A stretch of 64,000 nucleotides of DNA from DATFYP01 sp035626235 (GTDB lineage: Archaea; Thermoproteota; Nitrososphaeria; Nitrososphaerales; Gagatemarchaeaceae). The DNA lies in contig DASPOB010000027.1 of assembly GCA_035626235.1 (NCBI GenBank), positions 1 through 64,000 of the forward strand. The letters are read 5' to 3'. The translations under genes and the position numbers were made by a program. Below the pieces are notes generated by a model that ran no database searches, was not told the origin of the DNA, and saw nothing but the letters and a program-made list of their open reading frames with translations. Each line of letters starts with the position of its first letter. The stretch's first letter is position 1. Shown here in pieces: positions 8,477 to 17,549 of this stretch.

Positions 8477-9037
8477 CTATTGCGTCAACGGGGGACTCTT
8501 CCCCGTGAGTTTCATCAATCTGTCATGAAGCTTTTCCATCCATGCGTAGTATTCCTCCGACGCGAACTTCTCTCTCATCCCCTTCACGAAGGGCTCCAAC
8601 GCCTGCCAGGCCAGCCCAGTGGCAAACATGTCATCAACCAGATCTTCCTTTACGTAGCCTTTGTCCACTAGGAGTCCTACCGACTCGAAGAGTGAAGCAA
8701 TCTGGTGGAATGCCAACTGCTTCTCTTCGGGAAGTCTCTCGAAGTCTTCGTAGGACGCTATCTTCGCGTTGAGCACTATGAACCAAGACCTCTGGACCTC
8801 CAAGCTGTTCGCGAAATCGTAGATCTTGGTTATGAGATCCACCGTGGATATTTCGTAATTTTGCTTGAGCTGCAGCGCCGCGGTGTTCGCCTGTCTCAAA
8901 GATGCTTCAACCATCCTCTTGTTGTCTCTCATCTCAATGATCACGAAGACAGTGCCCAGTATGATTGCCACCGACGCAAGCAGCGTTGCATCTGCCGACA
9001 CGGATTCGAAGCTGACTTGGAGCGCGATGTCAAGCAC
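8477..9037 (-). CDS. membrane-anchored helical protein (DUF4760-like)
   Basis: A 186-residue protein with one N-terminal membrane helix (about residues 14-36, LLASVAIILGTVFVIIEM) followed by an all-helical cytoplasmic region. Spacing and pattern (ANxxALQLKQNYE, LEVQRSWFIVLN, IASLFESVGLLVDKGYV) resemble the DUF4760-type proteins found in many bacteria and archaea, function unknown. No operon partner; 178 bases upstream of the preceding methyltransferase fusion hold no gene that I can see. Confidence 0.7.
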   Translation of the reverse strand: MLDIALQVSFESVSADATLLASVAIILGTVFVIIEMRDNKRMVEASLRQANTAALQLKQNYEISTVDLITKIYDFANSLEVQRSWFIVLNAKIASYEDFERLPEEKQLAFHQIASLFESVGLLVDKGYVKEDLVDDMFATGLAWQALEPFVKGMREKFASEEYYAWMEKLHDRLMKLTGKSPPLTQ

Positions 9038-9146
9038 TGGCGGTCTGCTCCAGGCCCCATCCAGGCAAGTTCACAGCTTCGCTGGTTTCCAGTTCCTTAT
9101 TCAACTTGGCGGGTCTGCAGCAGCCGCTCCGTCGTGAAGTCGGCCC

Positions 9147-9497
9147 TTACTTCACGAGCCCTAACAAGTGCTGCCTGACTCGGGCTGCTACCAGGACGTC
9201 GGCGGAATCCCCACCCTGCTTGTAGCACTCCAGTGCCCTCTCGCAAAGCGGGAGAGCCTGATTGGCCTTCGTCCTCTGGTCGACGTGTTGCGAAAGTACC
9301 ACCTTCACGGCTTCGAGGTACCAGTCGCCGCTCGCCTCGAAATCCTCAAGCCGCTGGCTACACTCGGCCAGCCATCTGCAGCACTCGGCCCTCTCTGCAG
9401 GGGTCTTGCGCTCGTCCGCGGCCTCGGTTTCCAACGACGCCATGGCCCTGCCGTACTCACCATTGTGAATCATGACTACTATTTCCTGGAGGCTCAT
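9147..9497 (-). CDS. helical TPR-like small protein
   Basis: About 116 residues, all helical, Ala/Glu-rich, with helix-turn-helix pairs (YGRAMASLETEA, CCRWLAECSQRLEDFEASGDWYLEAVK, CERALECYKQGG) typical of tetratricopeptide repeats. The ATG at 9497 sits about 28 bases after a TATA-like TCTTATGATG (9521-9530), so the TTG six bases upstream is not needed. It probably forms a small protein-binding scaffold; the partner is unknown. Confidence 0.65.
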   Translation of the reverse strand: MSLQEIVVMIHNGEYGRAMASLETEAADERKTPAERAECCRWLAECSQRLEDFEASGDWYLEAVKVVLSQHVDQRTKANQALPLCERALECYKQGGDSADVLVAARVRQHLLGLVK

Positions 9498-9520
9498 AGG
9501 CAATCACCGTGGGGGTCCGC

Positions 9521-9530
9521 CATCATAAGA
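9521..9530 (-). promoter_or_regulatory. TATA-like box of the TPR-like gene
   Basis: TCTTATGATG on the minus strand, centred about 28 bases before the ATG at 9497. Confidence 0.4.
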
Positions 9531-9654
9531 CATCTTGTCGCGCCCGCATTACCTCGGACTCAAAATCCTCTCACAGTCTTCCTTCGAGCGAATCTCGAAC
9601 TGGCCGCCAGGACCCTCTCTAAGCTTTAATCCAACCCCTTGAGCACTCTCTCCT

Positions 9655-10200
9655 ATGCTCGAACTCGGACAACACGCCCCGGACTTCGACCTGCCGGGGG
9701 TAGACGGCCGCAGCTACACTCTGGCAGCCTTCTCTGGCAAGCCCGTCCTCGTCGTCATCTTCTCCTGCAACCACTGTCCATACGTAAAGGACTACGAGGA
9801 GAGGATGGTTGCCATCCAGGGCGAGTACGCGGGGAAAGGCGTCCAATTCATCGCGATCAACTCTAACGACGAACAGGCCTATCCTGAGGACAGTTTCCCC
9901 GAGATGGTGAAGCGGGCAAAGGAAAAGGCCTTCAACTTCCCCTACCTCAGGGACCAGTCGCAGAAGGTCGTCGAAGCCTACGGCGCCGTTTGCACACCGC
10001 ACGTATTCGCATTCGACGCCAAGAGGGTTCTTCGGTACAGGGGGAGGATAGACGATTCGAGGGACCCCAACAAGGTGACTGCTCACGACCTCAGGAACGC
10101 CCTGTCCGACCTGACCTCGTCTCACGAAGTGAGGACCCCCGACACCAGACCATTCGGATGTAGCATCAAGTGGATGCAGCTCAAGCCCAACAGGGCCTAA
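9655..10200 (+). CDS. thioredoxin-fold redoxin (AhpC/TSA-type)
   Basis: A 181-residue protein with the redoxin fold: DFDLPGVDGRSYTL at the N-terminus, then the active-site loop CNHCPYVKDYE, a CxxC motif at about residues 39-42, then FIAINSND and a C-terminal FDAKRVLRYRGRIDD. This is the family of thioredoxin-like proteins with a Cys-Asn-His-Cys centre widespread in bacteria and archaea, expected to reduce disulfides or peroxides in the cytoplasm. AAGCTTTAAT at 9621-9630 is a plausible TATA box. It is followed closely by the 3-methyladenine glycosylase gene and may be co-transcribed. Confidence 0.88.
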   Translation: MLELGQHAPDFDLPGVDGRSYTLAAFSGKPVLVVIFSCNHCPYVKDYEERMVAIQGEYAGKGVQFIAINSNDEQAYPEDSFPEMVKRAKEKAFNFPYLRDQSQKVVEAYGAVCTPHVFAFDAKRVLRYRGRIDDSRDPNKVTAHDLRNALSDLTSSHEVRTPDTRPFGCSIKWMQLKPNRA

Positions 10201-10220
10201 GAGTCGCCAGGGATGCGAAA

Positions 10221-10796
10221 GTGCAGGAGAAATCCAGATGTGGCTGGGTGCCGCCGGACGACCCCTTGTACCTCGCCTACCATGACACAGAGTGGGGAGT
10301 ACCTCTCCACGACGACAAGAGGCTCTTCGAGTTCCTAGTCCTAGAGGGAATGCAGGCGGGGTTGAGCTGGGGAACCATTCTGAAGAAGAGGGAGAACTTC
10401 AGAAGAGCCTTCGAAGGTTTCGACCCAGAGCAGATTGCCAGGTACGACGGGAGGAAGGTGAGAAGGCTCTTGTCTGACCCGGGCATAGTCCGGAACAGAC
10501 TGAAGGTCTGGGCCGCGGTCACCAACGCGAGGGCGTTCCTGTCAGTTCAGCGGGAGTTCGGGAGCTTCGACTCCTACATCTGGAGGTTCGCAGGAGGCCG
10601 ACCCAGGGTCAACAGGTGGCACAGCCTGAATCAGATTCCCGCAAAGACAAGGGAGGCAGAGGAGATGAGCAGGGACCTGTTATCCCGGGGATTCAAGTTC
10701 GTCGGCCCCACCATCTGCTACGCGCACATGCAGGCAACCGGAATGGTAAACGATCATGTCACGACTTGTTTCCGATACGGAGAGCTGAAGACCTAG
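10221..10796 (+). CDS. tag: DNA-3-methyladenine glycosylase I
   Basis: A 191-residue protein of the HhH-GPD superfamily Tag group, which removes 3-methyladenine in base-excision repair. The diagnostic pattern is complete: RCGW near the start, YHDTEWG, LEGMQAGLSW with the catalytic-region residues, and C-terminal NDHVTTC. The zinc ligands are Cys of RCGW, His of YHDTEWG, and His and Cys of HVTTC. The GTG at 10221 places RCGW six residues in, as in known Tag proteins, and avoids the 31-base overlap with the redoxin gene that the upstream ATG at 10170 would cause. Confidence 0.92.
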   Translation: MQEKSRCGWVPPDDPLYLAYHDTEWGVPLHDDKRLFEFLVLEGMQAGLSWGTILKKRENFRRAFEGFDPEQIARYDGRKVRRLLSDPGIVRNRLKVWAAVTNARAFLSVQREFGSFDSYIWRFAGGRPRVNRWHSLNQIPAKTREAEEMSRDLLSRGFKFVGPTICYAHMQATGMVNDHVTTCFRYGELKT

Positions 10797-10821
10797 CCGG
10801 CTCCGTCCCTTCGGCCACGGT

Positions 10822-11268
10822 TCAAGGCTGGTCGTGTTCGGAGCGCAGGTCCAGTCCCTGAGACAGAACAGACTTCAGGTTGGTCAGGAAGTATGCCCAT
10901 CCCGACTGGACTGCCCCATACAGCCAGATCCAGTCGTCCCCCTCTCCGAAGCCCGTATGCCTTACTGTGAGCAAGGTACCGCGTCCATTCTTTTTCAGGG
11001 TGAAGCGTGCTTCAGTCAAGAGAACTTTTCCCTTGACTTTGTTGGGCCACGACAGGACTAGGAGGCGATCGGTGACGACCTTCTTTACTTCGCCCTTCTG
11101 GTTCGGGTAGCCCTTCCAGGCAAATGTATAGCCGCTGCCTTCGACCGGTTTGATCCTCGCAGAATCCAAGAACCACCCCGTGAGCTGTTTTGGCTCGGTA
11201 AGGGCCCGGAACACCGTCCCTGGGGCGGCATCGTAGAAGTACGTCTGCGTGATGGTCCTCTTGCTCAT
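10822..11268 (-). CDS. SRPBCC (AHSA1-like) protein
   Basis: A 148-residue protein of the START/Bet v 1-like superfamily. The N-terminal pattern ITQTYFYDAAPGTVFRALTEPKQLTGWF is the usual AHSA1 opening, followed by alternating strands and a final long amphipathic helix (GWAYFLTNLKSVL). Members bind small hydrophobic ligands or stimulate Hsp90; no specific function can be given. A second protein of the same superfamily lies at 55813-56286. It is convergent with tag, 25 bases apart. Confidence 0.82.
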   Translation of the reverse strand: MSKRTITQTYFYDAAPGTVFRALTEPKQLTGWFLDSARIKPVEGSGYTFAWKGYPNQKGEVKKVVTDRLLVLSWPNKVKGKVLLTEARFTLKKNGRGTLLTVRHTGFGEGDDWIWLYGAVQSGWAYFLTNLKSVLSQGLDLRSEHDQP

Positions 11269-11326
11269 GGTAGTGCACCCATTCTCCCCTCACCCTACGG
11301 ATAAAGGAATATCCCGCCTCGCAGCC

Positions 11327-13030
11327 TTATAGACGGCTCTCTGTCCACGCGCCCACTATCTTCCTCAGTGCTTCCAGAGGCACCGCGCCGCTCCCGAGCA
11401 CGGCATCGTGAAACGCGCGTATGTCGAACTTCTTGCCGAGCCTCTTCTCTGCCCTCCGCCTGAGGCGCATTATCTCCAGTTGTCCCGTCTTGTAGGCGAG
11501 CGCCTGCCCAGGCCACGTGATGTACCTGTCCACTTCATTCACTATGTTGTTCTTCGCCAGCGCCGAGTTTTTCATCATGAAGTCTATGGCCTGCTCACGT
11601 GACCAGCCCTTCGCATGCATCCCGGTGTCGACCACGAGTCGGCACGCTCTCCAGGAGTCATACGACAGGCGGCCAATCCTGTCCAAGTCAGATGAATACA
11701 GTCCCATCTCGTCCGCAAGACCTTCGGTGTAGAGGCCCCACCCTTCCACGAAGGCTGTCACTCCGCTGTACCTTCGGAAGTCGGGAAGGCCTTCGAGTTC
11801 TTGCGCTATCGCTATCTGAAGGTGGTGTCCCGGCACAGACTCGTGGTAAGCCAACGCTTCCGCCTCGTATCTGGGCCGGGTCTCGGGGGAGGACGTGTTG
11901 ATGTAGTAGCTACCTGGGCGCGACCCATCGGCCGCGGACTGGCGGTAGTAGGCGAGTGTTGAGTGCTTCTCCTCGTGCTCTTCCATTCGCACGACCACGC
12001 AGTCGGCCTCCGGGAGCCTGCCAAACCACTTGGGGATCGCAGCCTTGGCCCTGGAGAGGGCGTCTTCAGCCTTGGCGGCCACTTCGTCTCGACTGCTGAA
12101 GTACAGTGACCTATCAGTACGCAGCCGCTCGAGAATCCGGGGCCTGTCGCGCGTCCCGAGGACCTTCTCCCCTAGCTTCTCCATCTCTCCGTTGATCCTT
12201 TCCACTTCCCGCAATCCTGTCCGATGGAACCCATCCACCGGCAGGTCAAGCGAGGTGTGCACCTTGGTCAGTCTGGCGTACGCGTCCGGGCCCCCCGGGA
12301 CATGCATTATTCCCGGACGCTCCTGAGGGCGCGCCCCTGGGAGCACTTCCGACTTCAGGAACTTGAGGTATCGGGCGAAAGCGGGCCCGATTGATGCCTT
12401 CGTGGCTTCGGTCAGCCCCTTATTGAACGCCCGGACATCTCTTTCGGGCCAGTCTTCATGCGGCTGCGCCAGGGGGCGCAAGAAGGGCCACTCTTTCGTC
12501 TGTCTTGCGAGCAAGTCCCGAAGCTCTTCGATTGTCTTCTCCACGCAGATTCTCGCGGCGAATTTGCCTTTCGCGGCTCCGCGCCCGAGGTTCGCCATGT
12601 GGTCGTCAAGGAACCCCCCCATGGCATTCCAGCGCTTTGCCATGGCCTTGCCTTCCGCCAGGGTTCTGACCAGCTGGTAAGACTCCGTGTTCTGGAATTC
12701 GACTTGAGGCCCCCCCAGCGGGTCAACAGTCCAATCGTCCAAGCCGCAGCTGGAAAAGTCGAGCATCGCTCTTGCCTCTACCAACAGCACGGTCCGGGTC
12801 AGCTTGTCGGCCTCCGAGAGCGAGCTTTCGTCAATCTCCGTGCAGCGCCTGATGATGGCTGCGACCTGCCGCTCTCTACGCAGCCTTCCCTGCGGGGTGA
12901 TGTCTTGCAGACGGTCATCGTAGCGCCTGTCTCCCAGCACCGTGGCGTACAGCGGATCGGCTACCATGCGCATCTCCCAATACTCCTTCGCGAGCGCAGC
13001 CAACGAATTCGATTCGGATGAGGGTCCCAT
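11327..13030 (-). CDS. DUF885 family metallopeptidase-like protein
   Basis: A 567-residue, largely helical protein of the DUF885 family. The zinc-binding HExxH-type site appears as YHESVPGHHLQIA in the second half, with a downstream EGWGLYTEGLADEMGLY and a C-terminal PGQALAYKTGQLEIMRLR, both family hallmarks. Members are thought to be carboxypeptidase-like peptidases. The length fits the family. No signal peptide, so probably cytoplasmic. A TATA-like CTCAAATAAGG (13058-13068, minus) is about 32 bases upstream of the ATG. Confidence 0.88.
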   Translation of the reverse strand: MGPSSESNSLAALAKEYWEMRMVADPLYATVLGDRRYDDRLQDITPQGRLRRERQVAAIIRRCTEIDESSLSEADKLTRTVLLVEARAMLDFSSCGLDDWTVDPLGGPQVEFQNTESYQLVRTLAEGKAMAKRWNAMGGFLDDHMANLGRGAAKGKFAARICVEKTIEELRDLLARQTKEWPFLRPLAQPHEDWPERDVRAFNKGLTEATKASIGPAFARYLKFLKSEVLPGARPQERPGIMHVPGGPDAYARLTKVHTSLDLPVDGFHRTGLREVERINGEMEKLGEKVLGTRDRPRILERLRTDRSLYFSSRDEVAAKAEDALSRAKAAIPKWFGRLPEADCVVVRMEEHEEKHSTLAYYRQSAADGSRPGSYYINTSSPETRPRYEAEALAYHESVPGHHLQIAIAQELEGLPDFRRYSGVTAFVEGWGLYTEGLADEMGLYSSDLDRIGRLSYDSWRACRLVVDTGMHAKGWSREQAIDFMMKNSALAKNNIVNEVDRYITWPGQALAYKTGQLEIMRLRRRAEKRLGKKFDIRAFHDAVLGSGAVPLEALRKIVGAWTESRL

Positions 13031-13106
13031 GTAGCTCTCGGCTATTTCGGATTCGTTCCTTATTTGAGTCTCGTCTTGCCTCTCGAAGAGGCCGACAGGC
13101 TGCGGG

Positions 13107-13499
13107 TCAGCCCATCTGCGCGATGCGTTCGGGCTTGATTCGGATGATCACCCTTGGCTGGTCGGCGCTGTGGTTGGTGTACTTTCTGCCATGGTACTTC
13201 ATTGAGAGCCTGTCGATTCCCTCCTCGGCGTCTTTCTCGGTGATTTCGATTGCCTTCCCACGTATCATCACTGTCGAGTAGGGATTTGCCATGTCGAATA
13301 TGCAAAGCGCAACTCTTGGGTCCCTTTTCAGGTTCCTATATCGCTGCCTGGTGGTTGTGGCGTTTATCACGATGGTGTCGCCCTCCCTTTCGATCCATAC
13401 CACTGCGACCTGGGGCGAGCCATCCGGCATGATGGTCGCCACGCTTGCGAAGTTCTTTCCGTCTATCAGTTTCTTCGCCAACTCTGTGAGTAAGGCCAT
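13107..13499 (-). CDS. PPOX-class split-barrel flavin/F420 protein
   Basis: A 130-residue protein of the pyridoxamine 5'-phosphate oxidase superfamily: FASVATIMPDGSPQVAVVWIE, then INATTTRQRYRNLKRDPRVALCI, then MIRGKAIEI. In archaea and actinobacteria this short form often binds F420 or flavin and reduces small molecules. The cofactor cannot be read from the sequence. CTTAAC at 13525-13530 (minus) is a possible TATA box 28 bases from the ATG. Confidence 0.85.
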   Translation of the reverse strand: MALLTELAKKLIDGKNFASVATIMPDGSPQVAVVWIEREGDTIVINATTTRQRYRNLKRDPRVALCIFDMANPYSTVMIRGKAIEITEKDAEEGIDRLSMKYHGRKYTNHSADQPRVIIRIKPERIAQMG

Positions 13500-13568
13500 G
13501 GCCTGTGGACGTATTATGCCACTGGTTAAGTCTCCCTCCGCGGATTGGAGCCGGCTGCCTGGAACCCT

Positions 13569-15224
13569 TCAGGCTGCAGCTTCGCGCCCTGAGAGGGCTC
13601 CCCCTGCGGGGCATCCGCACCCCGGTGCATGACCACCCCTTCTCAGCGTACCCGAATACAATTCCGTCTCCAACTTCTTCCCCGCTCTCGCTTCCCACTG
13701 CTCGATGGGGACCCCGTACTTTTGCTGGATTCTGTCCCGATAGAACTCGGGTAACACATTGAATGCGCAGAAGGGTATGATCCTCTGGTCCGGGGTGAGG
13801 TAGTGGATGTCGCAGCGCTGCACGCGCTCGATGTCGTAGTTGAACTTGTCCTGGAAGTGCATCAGCCCGATTAGCATGGATTTCCGGTGGAACTCTCCAA
13901 TGGCTCGGTAGTCGTGCCTTATCAGGGCGTCTGTGACGAGCCTCGCGAAGCTCAGGCCTCTGGGCTGCTTCTCCTTCGTGACGAAGCTCCGAATCCTCGC
14001 CAGAACCTTCGAGGCGACGACATAGCGATTCGACCCGGACTGGATTTCTTCCTGCTTCTCCTCGAGGTACTCCATGAGCCCGTCTATGTCCACGAACTCG
14101 GGGAGGGGAACCAACCTCTGCCGGTCGGAGTCGCTGAAGACATAGGTGGCCGCACCGCAGACGAAGTGCACGGAGAGCTCGTACTGGGCCCTGTTAGTGA
14201 GAGCCTCCACGAAGTTGGTCAGTGGCGAACAGCTCGGCACGGGGAACCAGTGTTCCGTCTTGATTATCCCGTTCGTCTGCTCCTCGATTCTTTCTAGGCA
14301 GTCCGGTATTGTGATTCTGAGGTTCCTTCGTTCGGTGTTCGTCAGCCTCCCCGTCAGTGACACAGGCTGGAAGTTGACCGCTCTGACCACATCGATGTTC
14401 CTCTGCCCAAATCGTATGATGTCTCCGAGTTCGTGGTCGTTAACGGACTTGATCACGGTGGGAACGAGAACGACCCCCAGGCCCGCCCTCCTGCATGACT
14501 CGATAGCATAGGGCACCTCCCAGTGGTTTTTCGGATTGGTCCTCGGAGTGACCCCATCGAAGCTCATGTAGAGGTTCGAGACCCCCGCCTCTCTCAGCTT
14601 GTTGGCCAGCCCGGGATCCAAAGCTAGGTTGATTCCGTTCGTGTTCAGTTGCACATGGTCGACCCCCTCCTCCTTCAGTATCTTGACAATCTGGGGCAGG
14701 TCCGTGCGCAAGGTCGGTTCTCCTCCTGTGATTTGGACCGAGTTTCCCGCGACGGGTCTTTCCGCCTTGAGTGAGCGGGCCATCTCTCTTATCTGGTCCA
14801 AAGTGGGTTCGTACACGTATGCACCCTCGAGCCCCTTTCTCACGTAGAAGAAGCAGTACCAGCAGGTGAGGTCGCACCTGTTCGTCACATCGATGTTCGA
14901 GAGGCCTGTGTGGGAGAGATGGTCCACGCAGAGCCCGCAATTGGCTGGGCAGGCGGGAGCGTCCATGGGGACATTCGCTGGCAGTACGCCTTTTCCGTCC
15001 TTCCAGTATCTGGAGAATCTGGCGTAGGTTACGTACGAGCCGAAGTAGAGTTCCTCGGCCCTCCCGTGCTCAGGGCAGTCCTTGCTGATGTACACCTTTC
15101 CTCCGCGCTCGAAGATCGCTGCGGGCAGAAGGCGGTTGCAAGAGGGGCATATCGACTGCGTCTGCCGCAAGAGGCAGCCCCTCTCCTCTTCCGGCCGCAG
15201 ACTCGTGCCCGTGGTCTTAGCCAA
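13569..15224 (-). CDS. tes: radical SAM tetraether lipid synthase-like (Tes/MJ0619 family)
   Basis: A 551-residue radical SAM protein that looks like the MJ0619 group, in which Tes joins two archaeol lipid chains to make GDGT membrane lipids. The domain order fits: an N-terminal zinc/rubredoxin-like module (CPSCNRLLP with KDCPEHG), an extra cluster motif (CPANCGLCVDH), the radical SAM motif CDLTCWYC, the ITGGEPTL and LNTNG strands of the barrel, and a C-terminal cysteine-containing region (CDIHYL, IPFCAFNV, CGCP). Paralogues that make H-shaped tetraethers share this layout, so the exact product is uncertain. It starts at a TTG about 40 bases after a TATA-like ACTTATATC (15261-15270) and stands alone. 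Confidence 0.8.
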   Translation of the reverse strand: MAKTTGTSLRPEEERGCLLRQTQSICPSCNRLLPAAIFERGGKVYISKDCPEHGRAEELYFGSYVTYARFSRYWKDGKGVLPANVPMDAPACPANCGLCVDHLSHTGLSNIDVTNRCDLTCWYCFFYVRKGLEGAYVYEPTLDQIREMARSLKAERPVAGNSVQITGGEPTLRTDLPQIVKILKEEGVDHVQLNTNGINLALDPGLANKLREAGVSNLYMSFDGVTPRTNPKNHWEVPYAIESCRRAGLGVVLVPTVIKSVNDHELGDIIRFGQRNIDVVRAVNFQPVSLTGRLTNTERRNLRITIPDCLERIEEQTNGIIKTEHWFPVPSCSPLTNFVEALTNRAQYELSVHFVCGAATYVFSDSDRQRLVPLPEFVDIDGLMEYLEEKQEEIQSGSNRYVVASKVLARIRSFVTKEKQPRGLSFARLVTDALIRHDYRAIGEFHRKSMLIGLMHFQDKFNYDIERVQRCDIHYLTPDQRIIPFCAFNVLPEFYRDRIQQKYGVPIEQWEARAGKKLETELYSGTLRRGGHAPGCGCPAGGALSGREAAA

Positions 15225-15260
15225 GTCGGCGTCGAACCAAGGACGACTCTCTCATGTTGC

Positions 15261-15270
15261 GATATAAGTC
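15261..15270 (-). promoter_or_regulatory. TATA-like box of the tetraether synthase-like gene
   Basis: GACTTATATC on the minus strand, centred about 41 bases before the TTG at 15224, giving a short leader of roughly 13 bases. Confidence 0.45.
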
Positions 15271-15334
15271 TGTGTTTCGGTTCAAATCCTGCTTGACCGG
15301 CCCGCAGAGGCGGTTCTTCCAGTCTGCATTCACC

Positions 15335-15343
15335 CCTAAATAC
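15335..15343 (+). promoter_or_regulatory. TATA-like box of the 15366-17491 operon
   Basis: CCTAAATAC centred 27 bases before the ATG at 15366, the normal distance for a leaderless archaeal message. Confidence 0.5.
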
Positions 15344-15365
15344 GGACGTCGACGCCGAAGGGTCC

Positions 15366-15632
15366 ATGAGCGAGAAGAGTCGCCCGAGATACAGCTTCTC
15401 CAGGAAGCTGGGGGAAGGCGAATTCCTCAACTTCGCCGTCTGGTCCGGCAAGTCTAACCCCGAAGACGAGGTCGTGAGCGTGCAACTCAGAAAGTTCGAC
15501 GGTGGCTGGAAGACGCTCGCTCGGCTGGGGCTCTACCGGACCAAGGCGGGGGTCTATTCCGAACTTCCCGAGAGAGTGACGGCGCAGGCCACAAGAGCGA
15601 TGAGCGAGCAGGGTCAGGGGACCCCGAGTTGA
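15366..15632 (+). CDS. small uncharacterised protein
   Basis: An 88-residue protein with a YSFSRKLGEGEFLNFAVW opening and EVVSVQLRKFDGGWKTLARLGLYRTKAGVYSELP body, suggesting a small beta-sheet fold with a helical tail. Leaderless ATG behind the TATA box at 15335. Its stop overlaps the TTG start of the following S9 peptidase (TTGA), so the two are translated together. I recognise no family; its position suggests a role with the peptidase. Confidence 0.65.
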   Translation: MSEKSRPRYSFSRKLGEGEFLNFAVWSGKSNPEDEVVSVQLRKFDGGWKTLARLGLYRTKAGVYSELPERVTAQATRAMSEQGQGTPS

Positions 15633-17491
15633 CCAAGACGCTTCCCGGAGAAGACTCTCCTTGGAAGAGGAGGTTCCGTCTACCTCGCATCGATGTCGAC
15701 TTCGCTCAATTGAACCCCGAGCACGTTCTGGTGGCCAGCAACAGGTCAGGCATCTCTGAGCTCTACGCCTACGACCTGCGGACCGACTCTTTGAGGCAGG
15801 CCACGAACAGGCCGTCAGGGACAATCTACGGCATGATTTCCCCCGATGGGCGCCACATTTACTATTTGGACGACAAGAAGGGGAACGAGACCGGTCACCT
15901 CGTTCGCGTCCCCTTCGAGGGAGGCGGGAGCCCGAAGGACATGACCCCAGATCTGCCCGAGTACTCCTTGGTGGATCCTTTCGTGGACGGCACGGGCTCT
16001 CATCTGGGGGTGACGATTCCTGGCCCCGACGGCTTCGACGCCTACGTCATTGACACGGCCGGCGGTTCCGCAGAGAGACCACGAATGATCAACAGGAGCA
16101 AGAAGGCGGCCTTCGGGCCGGTCTTCTCCACCAGCGGCGAGACATCAGTCGTTGCTTCGACCGAGCGATTTGGCGGGCAGGACTTCAGCCTGATCTCGAT
16201 TGACACTGGCTCCGGCAGGAAGCTCTGCGAGCTCGCTGATGAGTCGAGTCGGGTTGAGCCGTCGGATTTCTCCCCAGTCGCAGGAGACCAGCGCATGCTG
16301 GCCTCGAGCAACGGAAGCGGGGTGATGCGCCCCCTTCTATGGGACGCCAGAAGGGGAGTGAGAACGGATTTGGAAGTCCGCGGCGTCGAGGGCGACATCG
16401 AAGGGATGGGATGGTCCCCCGACGCAGGGAGGGTCCTCCTATGCCAGACCGACAGGGCGACCACTAGGCTCTGGGTCTACGACCTCAACACTGCTTCGCT
16501 CTCGAAGGTGAGCCACCCCGAAGGGGCCGTCGGCGCCGCCTGCTTTCTTACCGACGATTCGATTCTGATGTCTTGGCAGGACTCCGTGAACCCCTCCCAG
16601 CTGCTCATCCTTGACCTGAAGGATTCGTCCGCCCCCCCGAGTCGACGGCTCGCTCCAGGCGACCTCCCGAAGTCTCATCCGTGGCGGACCGCCCACTTCA
16701 GGTCGTCTGATGGCCAGGAGATTCAATGCTGGTATGCGACGCCCGACGGGAAGGGTCCGTTCGCCACTATCCTGGAGACTCACGGGGGCCCCACCGCTGC
16801 CCAGTTCAACGCCTTCGCGCCGCGAAGTCAGGCCTGGCTCGACCACGGTTTCGCCTACGCCAGTGTCAACTACAGGGGATCGACCACTTTTGGAAAGGAG
16901 TTCGAGAAGAAGATAATCGGAGATGTCGGGCATTGGGAAGTGGAGGACATGGTGTCGGCCCGAGAGTGGCTGGTGCGGAGCGGTATCGCAAAGCCGGACG
17001 AGGTGCTTCTCACCGGTTGGTCCTACGGGGGCTACCTCACACTCCATGCGATGGGGGTCTATCCCGACCTCTGGGCCGGAGGGATGGGAGGGGTCGTCGT
17101 GGCCGACTGGGTCGCCGAGTACGAGGACGAGCCAGAGGCGATGAGGGGGTACGATGTCGCGTTCCATGGCGGCACGCCCAAGGAAAAGATGGACAGCTAC
17201 GTGCGCGCTTCCCCCATCAACTACGTGGAGAAGCTTGCCGCCCCCCTTCTCATCATCCAGGGGAAGAGTGACGTCAGATGCCCTCCTCGTCAGGTCGAAC
17301 TCTACGAGGCGAAGGCCAGGGCTCTCGGGAAACGGGTCAAAGTGGTCTGGTACGAGACAGGCCACGCAGGTTCCCGCGTGAACATGGAACTCTCCATCTC
17401 CCACCAGGAAATCATGCTCAACTGGGCGCGCGATGTGCTCGCAGCGAAAAACCAATCCATGAGTCGCCGAGGCCCAACGACCTCCGGCTAG
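15629..17491 (+). CDS. S9 family prolyl oligopeptidase-type peptidase
   Basis: A 620-residue serine peptidase: an N-terminal seven-bladed beta-propeller (to about 350) with repeated SPDGRHIYYLDD-like blades, and a C-terminal alpha/beta-hydrolase domain. The nucleophile is Ser465 in GWSYGGY; the acid is expected in GKSDVRCPPRQ and the histidine in TGHAGS. This is the acylaminoacyl-peptidase/dipeptidyl-peptidase-like class that degrades short peptides in the cytoplasm. It starts at a TTG overlapping the previous stop. Confidence 0.92.
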   Translation: MTKTLPGEDSPWKRRFRLPRIDVDFAQLNPEHVLVASNRSGISELYAYDLRTDSLRQATNRPSGTIYGMISPDGRHIYYLDDKKGNETGHLVRVPFEGGGSPKDMTPDLPEYSLVDPFVDGTGSHLGVTIPGPDGFDAYVIDTAGGSAERPRMINRSKKAAFGPVFSTSGETSVVASTERFGGQDFSLISIDTGSGRKLCELADESSRVEPSDFSPVAGDQRMLASSNGSGVMRPLLWDARRGVRTDLEVRGVEGDIEGMGWSPDAGRVLLCQTDRATTRLWVYDLNTASLSKVSHPEGAVGAACFLTDDSILMSWQDSVNPSQLLILDLKDSSAPPSRRLAPGDLPKSHPWRTAHFRSSDGQEIQCWYATPDGKGPFATILETHGGPTAAQFNAFAPRSQAWLDHGFAYASVNYRGSTTFGKEFEKKIIGDVGHWEVEDMVSAREWLVRSGIAKPDEVLLTGWSYGGYLTLHAMGVYPDLWAGGMGGVVVADWVAEYEDEPEAMRGYDVAFHGGTPKEKMDSYVRASPINYVEKLAAPLLIIQGKSDVRCPPRQVELYEAKARALGKRVKVVWYETGHAGSRVNMELSISHQEIMLNWARDVLAAKNQSMSRRGPTTSG

Positions 17492-17549
17492 GGCCCGGGT
17501 GCCGCCCTGACGCAACGCCTTTCTACCGCGGGGTGTTCTCGCGGAGACG

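Noticed and set aside
15275..15290. GGTTCAAATCC-like T-loop resembling a tRNA
   Set aside because: The flanking bases do not pair into a T-stem and no acceptor, anticodon or D arm can be found around it.
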